Shown here piece by piece: positions 12,530 to 25,300 of a stretch of 64,000 nt of DNA. The stretch comes from Mermis nigrescens. Taxonomy: Eukaryota > Nematoda > Enoplea > Mermithida > Mermithidae. The notes under the pieces were generated by a model. It saw only the letters and a program-made list of their open reading frames with translations, was not told the DNA's origin and did no database searches. The stretch lies in the NCBI GenBank assembly GCA_036768485.1, contig JAVLUZ010000760.1, forward strand, positions 564,816-628,815. The letters run 5' to 3'. Within the stretch, counting starts at the first letter, position 1; each line of letters begins with the position of its first letter. The position numbers and the translations under genes were made by a program.

Positions 12530-12860
12530 TGTAAACAGGCCAAAAAATGCCTATTTCTTACTACTCTATAACTCCTCTTCGAGTTAAAACATTCAAGACG
12601 ATGCAACTGAAGCCAAAACCAGGCTAGACAAAGTTTTGGACACATGGATAAGGTAGAACAGGAAAACATGCCACGGAAGTGATTCATTGTTCCTCCGGCA
12701 TAGGACACGGTAAACGGAGGGTACCGGGAGCGTTGGTTAAAACAGGCACGAAAAAGGGGGTGTAACAAAAATGGATTGAACGTAAACTTAGGTATGTATG
12801 TACACGTATGCATTGATATACACTGGAAGTATGCACGTGATTAAACTACAACACATGACC

Positions 12861-13120
12861 ACAGGTGTGCATTACCAAAATTCTGGGGTGCAAGTTTTTT
12901 TCAAAGGTAACAAAAATAGTCTTAAAAATGGTGGTATGGCGGAAAAACTCTATTTTCAACGTTCCCCCTCGAGACCAATCCAAACTATCCAATGACATCA
13001 AAAAATTTCGAAAAGAAAACAAAATAAAATTTTCAAAAATTGAATTCTGGGGGTCTTTTGGTTTCCGGGAGCGTATATTCAGCCTCCTGGAGGATGCATA
13101 CCCCCTCACGCCCACGTATG
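12861..13120 (+). repeat. Family A MITE copy (A9)
   Basis: Reverse-orientation core, ending CACGCCCACGTATG. The target duplication is not clear. Confidence 0.8.
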
Positions 13121-13376
13121 CATCGGGCCAATTCGGACCTGCCTCGCTCTATTCCTTAGGTACCCAATATTTTATTTAGGAATTTGATATCAAAAGTACA
13201 CATGTGCGGAAAAGAAAAATAAATAAGGTAATTCTTGAGGGGCATGGAACCGAGCTATTCGTTAAGCGTACCTACCGGTAAACGAATTGAAGCGAGCGTC
13301 GCAAAAGGCAGACGACGTTGAATGTGGAAGGCAACCAATCGATACGAAAATTGATGCTGACCCAACACTAGGGGGC

Positions 13377-13635
13377 ATACCTGGGCGTGGGGAGGGGTTT
13401 TAGGGGGATATGCAGCCCCCAGAAACCAAAGTAACCATCAGAAACCAAAATACACCCCAGAATTCAATTTTTGAAATGTTTTGTTGTTTTTTTGTAATTT
13501 TTTGATGCCAATGGATAGTGCTCGATGAGAAACGTTGAAAATGATGTTTTTTCGCCCTTCCACCATTTTTAAGACCATTTTTGACCTTTGAAAAAATCTT
13601 GCACCCCACCAGAACTTCGGGGCCGCCCACCTATG
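13377..13635 (-). repeat. Family A MITE copy (A10)
   Basis: Full-length. Flanks CTAGGGGGC and GTAGGGAGC match at 7 of 9 positions. Confidence 0.87.
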
Positions 13636-13709
13636 GTAGGGAGCATCCCTACACTTATATATGTATAAATACAATTTTACCCATTTGCGTATATGTTCTT
13701 TTGACAATA

Positions 13710-14380
13710 TAATATTTCAGTTCAGTTCAAAATGTTCTCAATAACGTCAGGTACTGCATGTCTTCTTTCACACTGTAGATGTGTAAAGTTTAGCACTGAA
13801 AGTTAACTTAAATTCTAGAGTTTTGCAAAAGCTTAGGTTTTTGAAATGTTCTCCGCAATGTGAAAAATTAAAAATCTGACTCTGAAATTCCTTTACACTC
13901 AACAGTTGTTATGCAAAGCTTAAACTGAAAATCAACTTTAGTTCAATGGAAAGCGTTGCAGAAACTTAATTTTTTCAAAATGTTATCAGTAGCGTCAAGA
14001 TTACAGTCAAGACCACAAGTAACGTTGCTAAAGCGCAGGCACGACAGGCGACAGGCGCCTCTGACCTGCTTGTGAGTTGGTCGAAATTTTATATTGGTAA
14101 ACACGCGCGTTGAGAGAAAATTGACTATGCGACGACTGTCACTTTGACTGCCATTTTTCTGAGGACATGCGCTTGAGCAACGTTACATGTCGTCTTGACT
14201 GTACAAATTTCACTGTAAATTTTCTTTACACCGAGTAGCCATGCAAATTGCACTGAAAAAACCTACTATCGGAGCGTTACAGAAGTTTATTTTTTCAAAA
14301 TTTTTTTGCATATGCATGTACATCAGAATTAAGTACGGATTTAACTTTAAATCTCCACTTTTTCAGAATTTTCTCGTTGT
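13710..14380 (+). repeat. Degenerate tandem repeat, units of about 130 bp (family J)
   Basis: The phrase TTCAAAATGTTCTC or a variant recurs near 13715, 13845 and 13976, with a further related unit near 14296. Each is followed by a GTCA block and then TTTACAC and GCACTGAAA or AACTGAAA. A related block sits inverted at 55110-55270. Confidence 0.6.
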
Positions 14381-15196
14381 GCGGCTAGTCACACGGCTTG
14401 AACACCGGTTCAGACGGCCTATGACGAGATGTATTTAGCCTACCAGGCAACCAGGCATGCCGATGAGGAGCCACGACGGGCTATAAGCTGGCACGCTCAC
14501 TAGGCAATAATGCACACCAATCGTATATTGTCGTTGGCATGTTGAAGGGGTAAAAGGTCCTGTCATTGGCGTTTGTTGCGGAGCTTTGGTCGTGAAACTA
14601 TAAGAATAATAGAATATAGTCGTATTTACACAAATAAAACTACATATGTACCAACTTACGTAGTTACACAAATACAATGTTGAATGAAAAATTTTAAGGA
14701 ATAATCAACATTGCATCAAAGGTTACGTATCTTTCCAGAGTAACCAAATTTAACCAATCAGGGTTTCGCACGACCTGATGTTACTGTATTTCATCCCTTA
14801 TACGCTCGACCGAGGCCTGTTGTTTTCTGGTGCTGTACCATTACCAAACTTAAGCCCACAAATTCTGTTGCACCAAACGACGTCTACACCGCTGAACCTC
14901 TATTTGAATATTGCGCATGTGTGTAAATTTTATCCGCAATCATATTGAGTTTGTTCGCCTATACCACTTTTTTCAGGCTATGTGGTGTAACGAATGGAAT
15001 TCAAGGGTCATTTCTCGGACCAATTTCATTTCTCGGACCAATGACCTGTTTTTTACTAAATGATATCCTTGATAATTGTCTATCTCAATCTTTATGTCCG
15101 CATCGCCGGGTGAACTTAAAATATTTCATCTTACCTTTAATGATTAGTTATTGCAGTCCAACTGAGATAAATTTCTGTTTGGGCCACATGAAATTG

Positions 15197-15490
15197 GGCA
15201 TTCGTGTAGCTGGTTCACATGTATTAACATAGTCATATTATAAGGGCGTATGTGTGCGGTCGATAGCATCTGAGGAAACGAGAGAAAGTTGCTGGCAGTC
15301 GGATTCGAAACGTGAACCCCTTGCTCTAAAGTCCAGAACCATAACCAATCGACGGCATTCGTGTAGCTGGTTCACATATGTATTAACATAGTCATATTAT
15401 AAGGGCGTATGTGTGCGGTCGATAGCATCTGAGGAAACGAGAGAAAGTTGCTGGCAGTCGGATTCGAAACGTGGACCCCTTGCTCCAATC
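15197..15490 (-). repeat. Tandem duplication of a tRNA-derived SINE-like unit
   Basis: Two nearly identical 157-bp copies start at 15197 and 15354. On the minus strand the unit reads CGATTGGTTATGG, an anticodon-arm-like stretch and then GTTTCGAATCC, matching pol III A-box-like and B-box motifs of a tRNA head. The second copy is truncated at the head. No complete tRNA cloverleaf was established. Confidence 0.55.
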
Positions 15491-16215
15491 TAATTTAATT
15501 TAATTATTCATACGATGGGCAAAAATACCCAGTCGAGCAAAGGCGACCAGAAACAACATCAGCCATGCACTGTTTGCCAAAAAGTGGGGGCGAATTCTAG
15601 AATAGCTCCATGTTCCAGATTTAAAAAAAACAGCGTCTTTATGCGATTTCAAGCACGTATCTTTAACATAAAAGTTGAAAAAACAGACGGAAAAGCCTTT
15701 GATTGAAAAAAAATTTCAAAAGAATTTCATTTCCTTACTTTCATTTCCGTCCGTTTTTTCAACTTCTTATTCAAAACTCCTACTTGAATTCGCATTAAAA
15801 CACTATTCTCACCTTCATCAAAATTATCTTTGAGCTCATTGCGGCTTTCAGATTGGCGCCAGCGGATGATCTAAGCCTAAGAAAAGATAGGGCAAAAATT
15901 GCTCCGCTCGCTTCGCAATTTTCGTCCCATTTGTCTCAGGCTTACATCATCCCCTGGCACCAATGTGAAGGCACATACTAAGCCTAAGCCTAAAAAATAA
16001 ATATTAGAAGAGACTTAGGAAGAAAATGACGCTAGCACCCTTATTTGTCAAAATACGTAATCCTTCCCTTTCTAACTAACACTAACAAAAAAGATTGATC
16101 ACCAGATGGTTTACATGACCATTATTATAATTACTGAAGTGTAAATTCTCACTCACTTTTATCTCTTGATTTCCGTGTTGATCCAGACAGTCGGATCGCC
16201 TTTCAGCAGTCGCTG

Positions 16216-16350
16216 GATAAAATTTCGTATATCAATAGTTTCGAGCGTTTGATTAATGTGCCACGTCGAAACGAAATCTGATGATAAAAATTCGTATATC
16301 AACAGTTTGGAGCGTTCCACAAATGTGTCACGTCAAAACGAAATCTGATT
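16216..16350 (+). repeat. Direct duplication, about 67 bp, two copies
   Basis: GATAAAATTTCGTATATCAA at 16216 recurs as GATAAAAATTCGTATATCAA at 16283; both run to CGAAACGAAATCTGAT-like ends. Confidence 0.75.
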
Positions 16351-16614
16351 TCCGTATCAATAGCTGCTGTCGAAACGGTTAATTTCAATGCTCCGCCAAA
16401 CCTATCAGATTTTTAATCCGGCTCCTTCAATACTAACTAATTGACAATCTTATACCAATTGTCAGTGTTTCGCCGAATCGTCGGATAGCTATTTAATTTC
16501 TGTAAGATTAAGGTACATTCTTAGAACGCAGCAACTGCGCAAAGCATATCAATCTTGATCACAATCCAATATACGAAATGCGTATTACACAGCAGCACGG
16601 TAGAGCGTAAACAA

Positions 16615-16860
16615 CCGGAATAAGCAATTCTCGCGTCCGGAACAATGTAAATCACTCATATGATTGATAAAAAATTTGCATAGAAAAGCAACGTCGACTT
16701 CCACGTGAGCATAAGGTTACTAACCTAAAACTATCCGTAATAAATAATTCTCGCGGACCGAACAAGCGCCTACTACGTAAATCACTCATGATAATAAAAA
16801 ATTTGCATAGAGAACCTACGTCAACTTCCACACGGCGAACAAAAGATTACTAATCTGACA
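16615..16860 (+). repeat. Direct duplication, about 120 bp, two copies
   Basis: AATTCTCGCG, then GTAAATCACTCAT, AAAAAATTTGCATAGA, ACTTCCAC and a TTACTAA block, occur in the same order from about 16621 and again from about 16741. Confidence 0.75.
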
Positions 16861-17906
16861 CCCTACAGTAGATAAAGAATTGTCACTCAGATGTGTTTCA
16901 CAGATCACCTGTCTGTGCATTTATCCAATGCAATAGCAACGGAGTGTTCTATCAAGGCAACAGTAAATGCGCCTAACTTACATTCTTTTATGATAGTCAT
17001 GTAAACTTACATCGACCAATCGCAGTATATTCATTTAAGTACATAATGTTCGTTCAAGCTATACATAGAAACCAATAAATGCATTGTGGATAGTTATGTA
17101 ACCTAGGTCCTTTATAAACGTTCATCGTGTGCACATATGTTTGAATTAACCTGTTCTTCTTTAATTCATAATAGATTCATCAATTTGTCAGCATTATCGC
17201 TGTTGCCTTCGCTAGTGAACATATTACCTATGTACCTACTTACATACATATGTACACAAGACAATTTGATCAATCATTGCGACAATTTTTGCAGTCGCCT
17301 TCCCTAAACATTGCGTACCTACATACAAACAAACGTATGTATGCATCAGTATACATTAGATCAATAAATACGCCGTTTACGGCAGTCGCCTTCCCATGGT
17401 TTGTGCTTCTATCACTTTACAACTTCATTCCTCAATTTCTCCCCTTCTAAATGCTTTCCGTCAGATAATTTCTTTTGAATATATTCCTTACAACTACTAA
17501 TCTTTCGATAAATCCCAATTAATTTAAATTCTGTGACTTCTATCTATTCTAGGAATTAAGCCAAAAGTGGTAACACACAAGGACGAAATGGCACTAAGTT
17601 GCGAAATGTGCGAGCTGTGGTCCCATAGCTACTGCCTCGGAATTCCTGCAGCCGTCGTACAATTCTTACGGCACTTATGCAGGCAGTTTAGGAGAACAAA
17701 AATTTTGAATATTTATTTTTTTTTAAATTACCATTTTCTGGGGTAATTTTGCACGCTGATAACGAATCCAGCACTCAATCTTGATTTCAGACAAAATTTG
17801 GGTGAAAATGTTCGTTTTGGACGGCATTTACAATACTGGAAAGTGTCCAATTTTCAAAAAAAACAGTTTCTAACTGACTTTGGGGGTAGTAATTATTTGC
17901 AGTCAA

Positions 17907-18066
17907 CTGCAGGTAATATAGCACACTATGTAAAATTATATGCAGGCAAAAACCAGCGACCTAGACTGCAGGCAATATTGCACACAATGTAAAATTATCT
18001 GCAGTCAAAAACCAGCGGCCTAGACTGCGGGTAATATAGCACACAACGTGATATTATATGCAGTCA
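17907..18066 (+). repeat. 59-bp tandem repeat, nearly three copies
   Basis: CTGCAGGTAATATAGCACAC and its variants start at 17907, 17966 and 18025, giving an exact 59-bp period. Confidence 0.85.
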
Positions 18067-18227
18067 AGTTGAATGCTTGTTGATGTGGGAAGCTGGCGCT
18101 TCGCTCGCATTATAACCTGCAATCTTGTAATTGATTGTCACACGTATTTTCTATAAAATATTTTAGTTCAGTAGTTCAGTCCAATCCAGTATTTATTGTA
18201 ATGAATCCAGTGACAGCATATGGCAAC

Positions 18228-18583
18228 CTTCAGGGACGAACACAGGATTTTTTTAAGGGGGCGGCCGCAAATTGGTGGTATTTCGGGATATCTTCGGCGG
18301 TAGCCAAAATAAAGTGCATTTCTTGACGTTTCCGAACATGCTCTATCAACTAAGCTCATAAAATTCGAACTTTTCAAAAAAATTAATCTTGTTAAGCTAT
18401 GAAAAATGACGCTTTTTGGCTGCGCATGAACCAAACTTATAGAAAATAAATTCTACTGCATGAAGCGTCGGAAATGTTGAGATTTTTAGATAAAAAAATG
18501 ACAATTTTTATTTTCTATGCTTCTCACTTTATGAGAATTATTTATCGGCGGAGGACAATCTCCCGCCACCCCTGCGTACGCCC
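18228..18583 (+). repeat. Family D MITE copy (D1)
   Basis: Same order of blocks as 51989-52366: CAGGATTTTTT, AAAATAAAGTGCA, GACGTTTCC, AACATGCTC, CTCATAAAAT, GGCTGCGC and GCGTACGCCCATG. It lies upstream of PDIA6. Confidence 0.78.
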
Positions 18584-19301
18584 ATGTCAACTGCAATGGG
18601 TATCATTTCTGTTTTTTTGAAACAAATTGTTTTAGCCTCGTGAGTCAATTTTTGGTGCAAGCTTAGCTAAAAAATCCTAAAAGTTTTGACGCTTCGCGCT
18701 GAACTACTATATAATTAACTCAATTTAGGACAAAAATTGTTTCAGACCGCATTTCGTCGTAAAACTTTTTTGATCCATTCTTTGGCCCCTTACGTTTTTA
18801 AAGAATTTCTACCATGCGTGTTAAATATAATTTTTGTGCAATACTGTGAAGCTATTCTTACTGGACGCTGTGGCGTTCACTTTTTAGATGTGTCGTTCTT
18901 CAAACTTTTGACCATAAAACGTATTCTTAAGGTCTACAGATGCAATGTCTGAGTAAAATGCTGATAATCGATGTGATTGTGATTCGGATCTTACTGATGC
19001 TTTGAATATATTACATTCTTAATTAATTTTTGCGTATAAATTATTATTTGATAGGATTTTATGTTGTGGTGTAACGTGTCCTCCTACGTGTCTAGTGTGG
19101 CTAACTTTTTTGATTTTTTATTTTTACTCTAAACATATTGCATTTTTAGTGTAGTTGTAAAAAGTTTAATGCATTCTGTGCATGTTCCACTTTCGGCTGG
19201 TTATTTTAGTTTCAGGACCTGGAAACGTTGACTGTGTTGCGTGCACTGCGTTCTAATTTACGTGGATCTGTTGACTGCTATTCTTTGTTCCGGATCGCAG
19301 C

Positions 19302-19329
19302 ATGGTCAGTGTTGCTATCAACGTTTTTG
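19302..19329 (+). CDS. PDIA6: PDIA6 exon 1 (start and signal peptide)
   Basis: ATG begins MVSVAINVF and is followed by donor gtaagc. Spliced to exon 2 it forms a hydrophobic signal peptide ending ISA before LYES, exactly where the family begins its mature protein. The 5' UTR upstream was not delimited. Confidence 0.75.
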
Positions 19330-22300
19330 GTAAGCCATCTTATATATTTGTGACATTCGTAACGTGATTTTGCAGGCCCTTACGAACACGGAAAGTAGGG
19401 GGACGTGCTTCTGTCAGAAATTGAAATGCCTATTATACGAATTTCATTTATAAGATCTAACAAAATAAAATTAAAATTTATGCTCCATCCGATTTAGGCT
19501 ATTTATTTTGAGATGAACTATAAAATTAATAAATAAATCACAAATATATTAATAATATAATAATAGTTATATTAATAATAAATTTTAATAAATACACTAC
19601 TCACTCTTTATAAGTAAAGCGAATAAGCTGAATTTAAATTGCATAAGTTGGATCCAAATCTACATTTTAGATATAGAAACAAACCAGCGATCAAATTTTG
19701 CCGTTCGAATTCTTACGATATCCTGAAATAGACCATTTTTATGGTTCCTTGCAATTTCCTCTATTGATTTTGAAAGAGAAGCTAAGAGCTTTATAATAAT
19801 TCACAAATGTTTTTGCCCCGGCCCGGAACAGGCCTTACTCCGGCCGAGGGCCGGGAGCTTAAGACGTGCCTACTTAGATCCGTTCATGCCATGCTCACTC
19901 TTGCAAACATCTATTATTGGAACTTAAACTTCTAGAAAAGATTGATTTTACAAGAAAAAACAAAAAATGAAAATTTTTCTTTTGACTGAACTAACTACTT
20001 TCATTCTATATTTCCGGATATGTTTTATGACGCTTTCCATTTCTTATTTTCGGCGTTTTTGACGATGCTCTATCTTTTTTAGTGCATAAAAATTAAAATA
20101 TTTCGAAAAATTTAAAATAGGAGAAATCGAACAAAGTTTAGTCAAAACATGAGTTTAAATCGCAAAGCACCGAACGTTTGACATTAGAGCAAAATGGTTT
20201 GCTAAAAACGCTCAAAAAGCACTTTTTACACGAATTTTCATAAAATTTTTGGAAAATTCCGAAAAATTGCGATTGGGGGGGGCGGAATGAAAAAATTTCA
20301 GGGGGATGGAACCCCAACCATACACGAACATAGAGGGGTGAGGCATATACGTTGCACAGACCCCCTCCAATTCCGAACCGTTACATGTATGGCGGAGGGG
20401 AATTACCCCCGCTGAAGGTTTAGGCAGGTACTGTCCGGCGATTTGGAGCTGACGGGACGGTTTCTGCAACATTTTCGAGGTAAAAAAACAGTAAAAATGT
20501 CTAAATTTTTTTTCGGTGCTTGGCGCCGACCGGATTTGTACCTTCATTTACTTTTTATGCAAAAGGCGCCCAAAATTGATCCATTTTTGTATGTTTTAGC
20601 GTTAAAAGTGATATAATGCAGTAAAAATCGGCTAACAATGCTTTAAAAACGCAATGTTACCACGAAAAAGTTTGTTCGGTTATTTTGATTATTTTCGTCG
20701 TTTTAACAGAAAATAATCGCGAGCGTTAAATATAATGTTTTCAATTTTGGGATTTAACCTCTCCGGCCGACCCTGACCTTGTGCATATATTCCCCTAACC
20801 CACCCACAAGGTCCTGAAAGGGTGCTTATAAGAGGGAGAAGACAAGGTACCCCCACCAAAGTCGGCCATGGTCATCCCCGCAAAGTGTTTGGGCGAAAGC
20901 TTGGATTTTTCGGTCCATGGTGTTTTTTGCTATTTCTGGATCAAAATTAGAAGTCCTTATCTCCCGTCCCGTAAAAATCTCCGTATAACCTCTCCCAAAT
21001 TTTCGAGCTATTACTCGTCTGGTTTTATCAGCCAAGATCGCGTTTTATTTAATCTTGCGATTACACGCACTGGGGAGTATGGATGTTATCCGTCTATCAA
21101 GGCTTTCGAAAAGCATACGCCGTCAGGCAATTTTCGGACAAAAAATACCGCTCGAACCACGAAAAAGCGTCGAACGATGGCTAAAATATAATATCGAGTA
21201 TATGTACATATTTCACGACCATTAGACTGTTCAATTTAGTCGTTCGGACATTTTTCTTCCTTTATTTCATTTATATATATTTGATGTTACGTTACCGGTC
21301 ATTCCATCGCCCTCATTGTTATTTCACATAAATTTAACTACAAATATTCATGATGACTGAAATACATTGAAATAAGTATTAAAGTTTGACATTAAATAAC
21401 AAAATTACTTATTCTCACACCCCTACGGAAAGTCATTTTACCAATCTTCGCCCCAGAAGTTTTGATCACGCGCAGGGGCGGATTTAAGGGGGCGGCCTCC
21501 CATTGGCCAAAAATATTTGGCGAGACAAAGAATGGAGATGCAATTTGCAATGATTTTAGGCCGTCAGTGACCATAATTTATCAAGTTTTTCCGGCGCTAA
21601 GCGCCGGATGATACCTATTAATGACATTTATTTACTTTCTTGGCGACCCGGAAGCCATTTTGTGTTCATGTAGCTTTCAAAACAATTTTAACAGCAGAAA
21701 CAGATGTTTTTGTATAGTTTTCTCCTATTTTCAATTAATTCGATGTTTCGCATCAAATGCTGTAAATACAGGACATCAAGCTGTAAATCATGGTTCTAGA
21801 CGTCTATCCGCCTTAATTTCATAAATTTTCCGGTGCTTGGCGCCAGATTTTTGTTAAATTCAAAGAAATTTAATGATTTTTATCACAAAATTGTCGAAAT
21901 TTTTAAATTTTTAGAAAAATATCGCGTCAAAAACAGTGTTTTTTGCATTCAACAAAGATTTTCCCTATGTACAAAGGTTTTTGGGGACCGTCTTTGTGCA
22001 TGTACAAAGATTTTTTAGGAAGGCAAAAACTGCAAGAAAGGTGTAAAATACGCAAAAATTTTCGGCGCTTCGCACCAGAATGAGTACTTGTGTGTTCCAT
22101 ATATAGATATATGTATCTTAATAATGTCAGAAATTGCATTTTGAAAGGAAAAAATTTTTTCGAATTTGTTGTCAAATTTTTCAAATTTTTGTCGTTTTTT
22201 GCTTGGCGCCGTTTTTGAAACGATTATTAGTGATTTTTGCCCTTAGAAACTCAGTAATTAATTAAAATACACTACCAAAGGTCGAATAACTCTGTTTTTG

Positions 22301-25300
22301 TTACAGTAAAATCGCTTTTGTTCCATATTATAGTACCCAAAAATTTGTTGTATACGAAATGTACAAAGGCTTTCAGGGATCATCTTTGTTCATGGGGCAA
22401 AGAAACCTTGTACAAAAAAAACACTGGTCGAAAGTGATTTTATGAAAATTGTACAATGTAAAACACCCAAAAAACGCTATTTCGCGCGTTAAGGGCAAAT
22501 TTTCGGACCTAATTTTTGACTGTCTTTGGAAAATTCGAGATACCGCCCCCTTATTAAATCCTAGATCCGCCACTGATCACGCGCACGTATGATTTAGCGA
22601 AAAATTTGGAAAGTACTTCGGCGCTTCGCTTATTTAGTAAGTTCTGGGTGTTCACCGACCGACCCGGATATCTGATTATTCGGAGTTTTTAGGAACCGGA
22701 TCCGGAATATAGAATTTTTACCACCCGGATCCTGAAATTTGAATTGTTACCCGGTGCGCAGCAGTAAAATACGCGTTTTTAAGCGCTTTTAATAAATGAT
22801 TACTTCATACATTTAAGTAATAGCCTGCTTCAAATCGGTTATTTCTGCCCTATACGAGTCTAATTCAAATGTGGTTGAGCTGACGGCCAGTAACTTCCAG
22901 AGCCGGGTCGTAGACGGCGACAAGCCATGGATCGTTGAATTTTATGCTCCATGGTGAGAAAAATGAGCAGTTGGTTTAATCTTTGGCTTTGTTACCTCGA
23001 GCGCACGCTTGGGCAAAGGGGGTTGGAGGGGATAGAACCCTTAGCTAGATTGTCGGGCGATTTTGCGAAAACGAAAGGTGCCGCAAGACGACTTTTGAGC
23101 CTACTACGGAATAAAGCCGAAAATTCTAGTGAAAATAGTAAAAATATCAAAAATTCCGCATATTGATAAACTCGTATTCTTCTTAGCTAGAAACACTAAT
23201 TGGCTAAACTTCACTAGTAAGGGTCAAAACACCCAGTTTACCGCTCGTAACGGGCTACTGTACTACATTATAGTATCCTAAATTTTACATGCGCGAAATC
23301 AGGGGCGGATTTAGGGGGCGGGGGTGGCGGCCGCCCCCATTGGTCCAAAATAGTGCGCAAAATTACGGATTTTTTGAGCGATTTTTAACGATTTTTGGGT
23401 CAAAACGGCTAATTTTTTCTGCCCAAGTCAGGGTTCTCCCCTAGGGGTACCCCCCCCCCTTAGGAAAATCCTGGATCCGCCATTGCGCGAAATGTACGTC
23501 GACAATTTTGGAAGGATGAAAATGTGCTACAAGGGTCCTCCGAAGGAAAACTGGAGACTTTTAAAGCGTATTCGAAAGATTTGGGCGCTTCGTGCCATTT
23601 ATTTATATACAATATATTTGTTTAATATAATTGAAATCGAATTTAATTTTTACAAATTTTTCTCCTATGGTTAAATCCATAGGTGGGCAGCGCCGAAATT
23701 CTGGGGGAGGGGTAAAAAAATTTTTGGGGGATGCAATAGTTTTCAAAGGTCAAAAAAGGTCTGAAAAGTGGTCGTATGGTAATAAAACACAATTTTTCGA
23801 CGTTTCTCATTGAGCACTACCAATGACATCAAAAAATCGCTAAAAAAGCAAAAGAGAATTTCAAAAATTGAATTCTGGGGGGTATTTTGATTTCTGGTTG
23901 GGAATATTCCAATTTCTGGGGGATGCGTACCCCCATGGCCGCGTGTGGTTAGATCTCGTTGAGAAAAGCTCAAAAACACCATTGTTTTTGTCTATCCGTA
24001 TCTACTCGTTGGGTCACTTAACTTCTAAGTTTTCGTCCCCCTAATTCGGAAGGCCAGCTACTCTATCGCTTCTTTGCACTCGTACGAACAGATCCGGTAC
24101 AAAACCAAATATGACCATTTTAGGATTTAACCCTCCTCTAGCCACCACTACTTCGCCCGAGTACATTTGAGCATATTACTCGGCTACTTTTTCTCGACTT
24201 CTTTTTAACTTACTCGGCGCGGAAGGGCCTTTTGTCTAAAATGTTCTTCGGCTTTAAATTTAGCGAACGCCAGATTTAGTATTTGCCTAAAGTAACCGAG
24301 AAATGTATTAATTTTCTAAGCGGTTCTACGATTTATCTTAGTATCATAGAATGATGCGTTCGTTCGCGGCGAATTAAGATTATACGTTCGCTTCACTTTT
24401 TCATCGAATGGGCAAATTTAATTATTTTCTTTTGTTCGTAAATCAACTCGCTTTTGACAAAAAATGCGCAGGTGCGGCCATTGCCAGGCGCTAGTTCCGG
24501 AATATAAGAAGGCCGCCGCCGCTTTGAAGGTAAGAATTTTGATGCTAGGGCGCGATTGGCCGGCTGCGCACGCTTTTTCGTTGCGTTAAAGGGCGTGGTA
24601 AACGTGGGAGCAGTGAACATGGACGAACATCAGTCGGTCGGCGCCCCTTTCAACATTCGCGGATTTCCCACCATCAAAATATTCGGCGCCGACAAAACTC
24701 ATCCAATCGACTACAACGGTGCGACGCTTGCTCGGTTTTCTTCTATTTTTCAAAGACGAATTCAGTACTTTACGCACTGATTTTCAAACGTATAGTCTTC
24801 TACAGTGCTCGCCATGAAACAAGACGCACTATAGTCGTCAGATTTGTATTAGATGATGCGTCGTGAGCGCCGCGTTTCGTCTATAATGCGCTATCATCTC
24901 TTTTATTATTATAGGACATCTATCTATCACGCTGTTAATCTGGCGACGCGGACGGCGCAATTTAGCTATTAATAGCGCCAACAAGAAGGATGCGCGCACG
25001 TGAATGCCGGAAGCGCGCACGTGCCTGAATATTGAACGGCATTCACGTGCGCGCACTCAATACAGAACGGCATTCACGTGCGCGCTTCACTCTTGTTGGC
25101 GCTATTGATAGCTAAATTGCGCTGTCCGCATCGCCAGATTAACGGCATGATACAGATAAATATCCTATTATAAAAAATGATAGCCCATTATAGACGAAAC
25201 GCGGCACTCGCGACGCATCATCTAATATAAATCTGATGATTACAGTGCGTCATGTTTCATGGCGAGCACTGTACCTCGAAGCTACGTTTCGCTATTCGCT

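Larger units (their letters stand above)
9061..15190. other. Intergenic region between NPC1 and PDIA6, repeat-dominated, no gene seen
   Basis: No exon chain or conserved protein was recognised here. The stretch contains A6, I4 with nested A7, a partial A8, a family B copy, A9, A10 and the 13.7-14.4 kb tandem repeats, listed separately. The 14390-15190 part shows nothing recognisable. Confidence 0.6.
15515..17744 (+). pseudogene. Possible PHD-finger protein fragment split by an intron
   Basis: ATG at 15515 opens a short frame ending HQPCTVCQK before a possible donor (15584). A second frame at 17554-17744 reads PKVVTHKDEMALSCEMCELW and then SHSYCLGIPAAVVQFL. Joined, the spacing is C-x2-C-x15-C-x2-C-x4-H-x2-C, the zinc-ligand pattern of a PHD finger, with a further Cys after about 14 residues. 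The best acceptor (tctattctag, ending 17552) is not in phase with the donor, and no downstream domain follows. This is therefore either two exons of an undetected gene or the start of a decayed retroelement open reading frame, many of which begin with such fingers. Function cannot be assigned. Confidence 0.35.

Noticed and set aside
12256..12813. 185-codon minus-strand open frame
   Set aside because: It runs through a family B MITE and its flanks, with no conserved domain. The open length comes from repeat sequence.
13710..18066. CRISPR-like array
   Set aside because: The tandem repeats here have long diverged units without regular short repeats and spacers, and the genome is eukaryotic.
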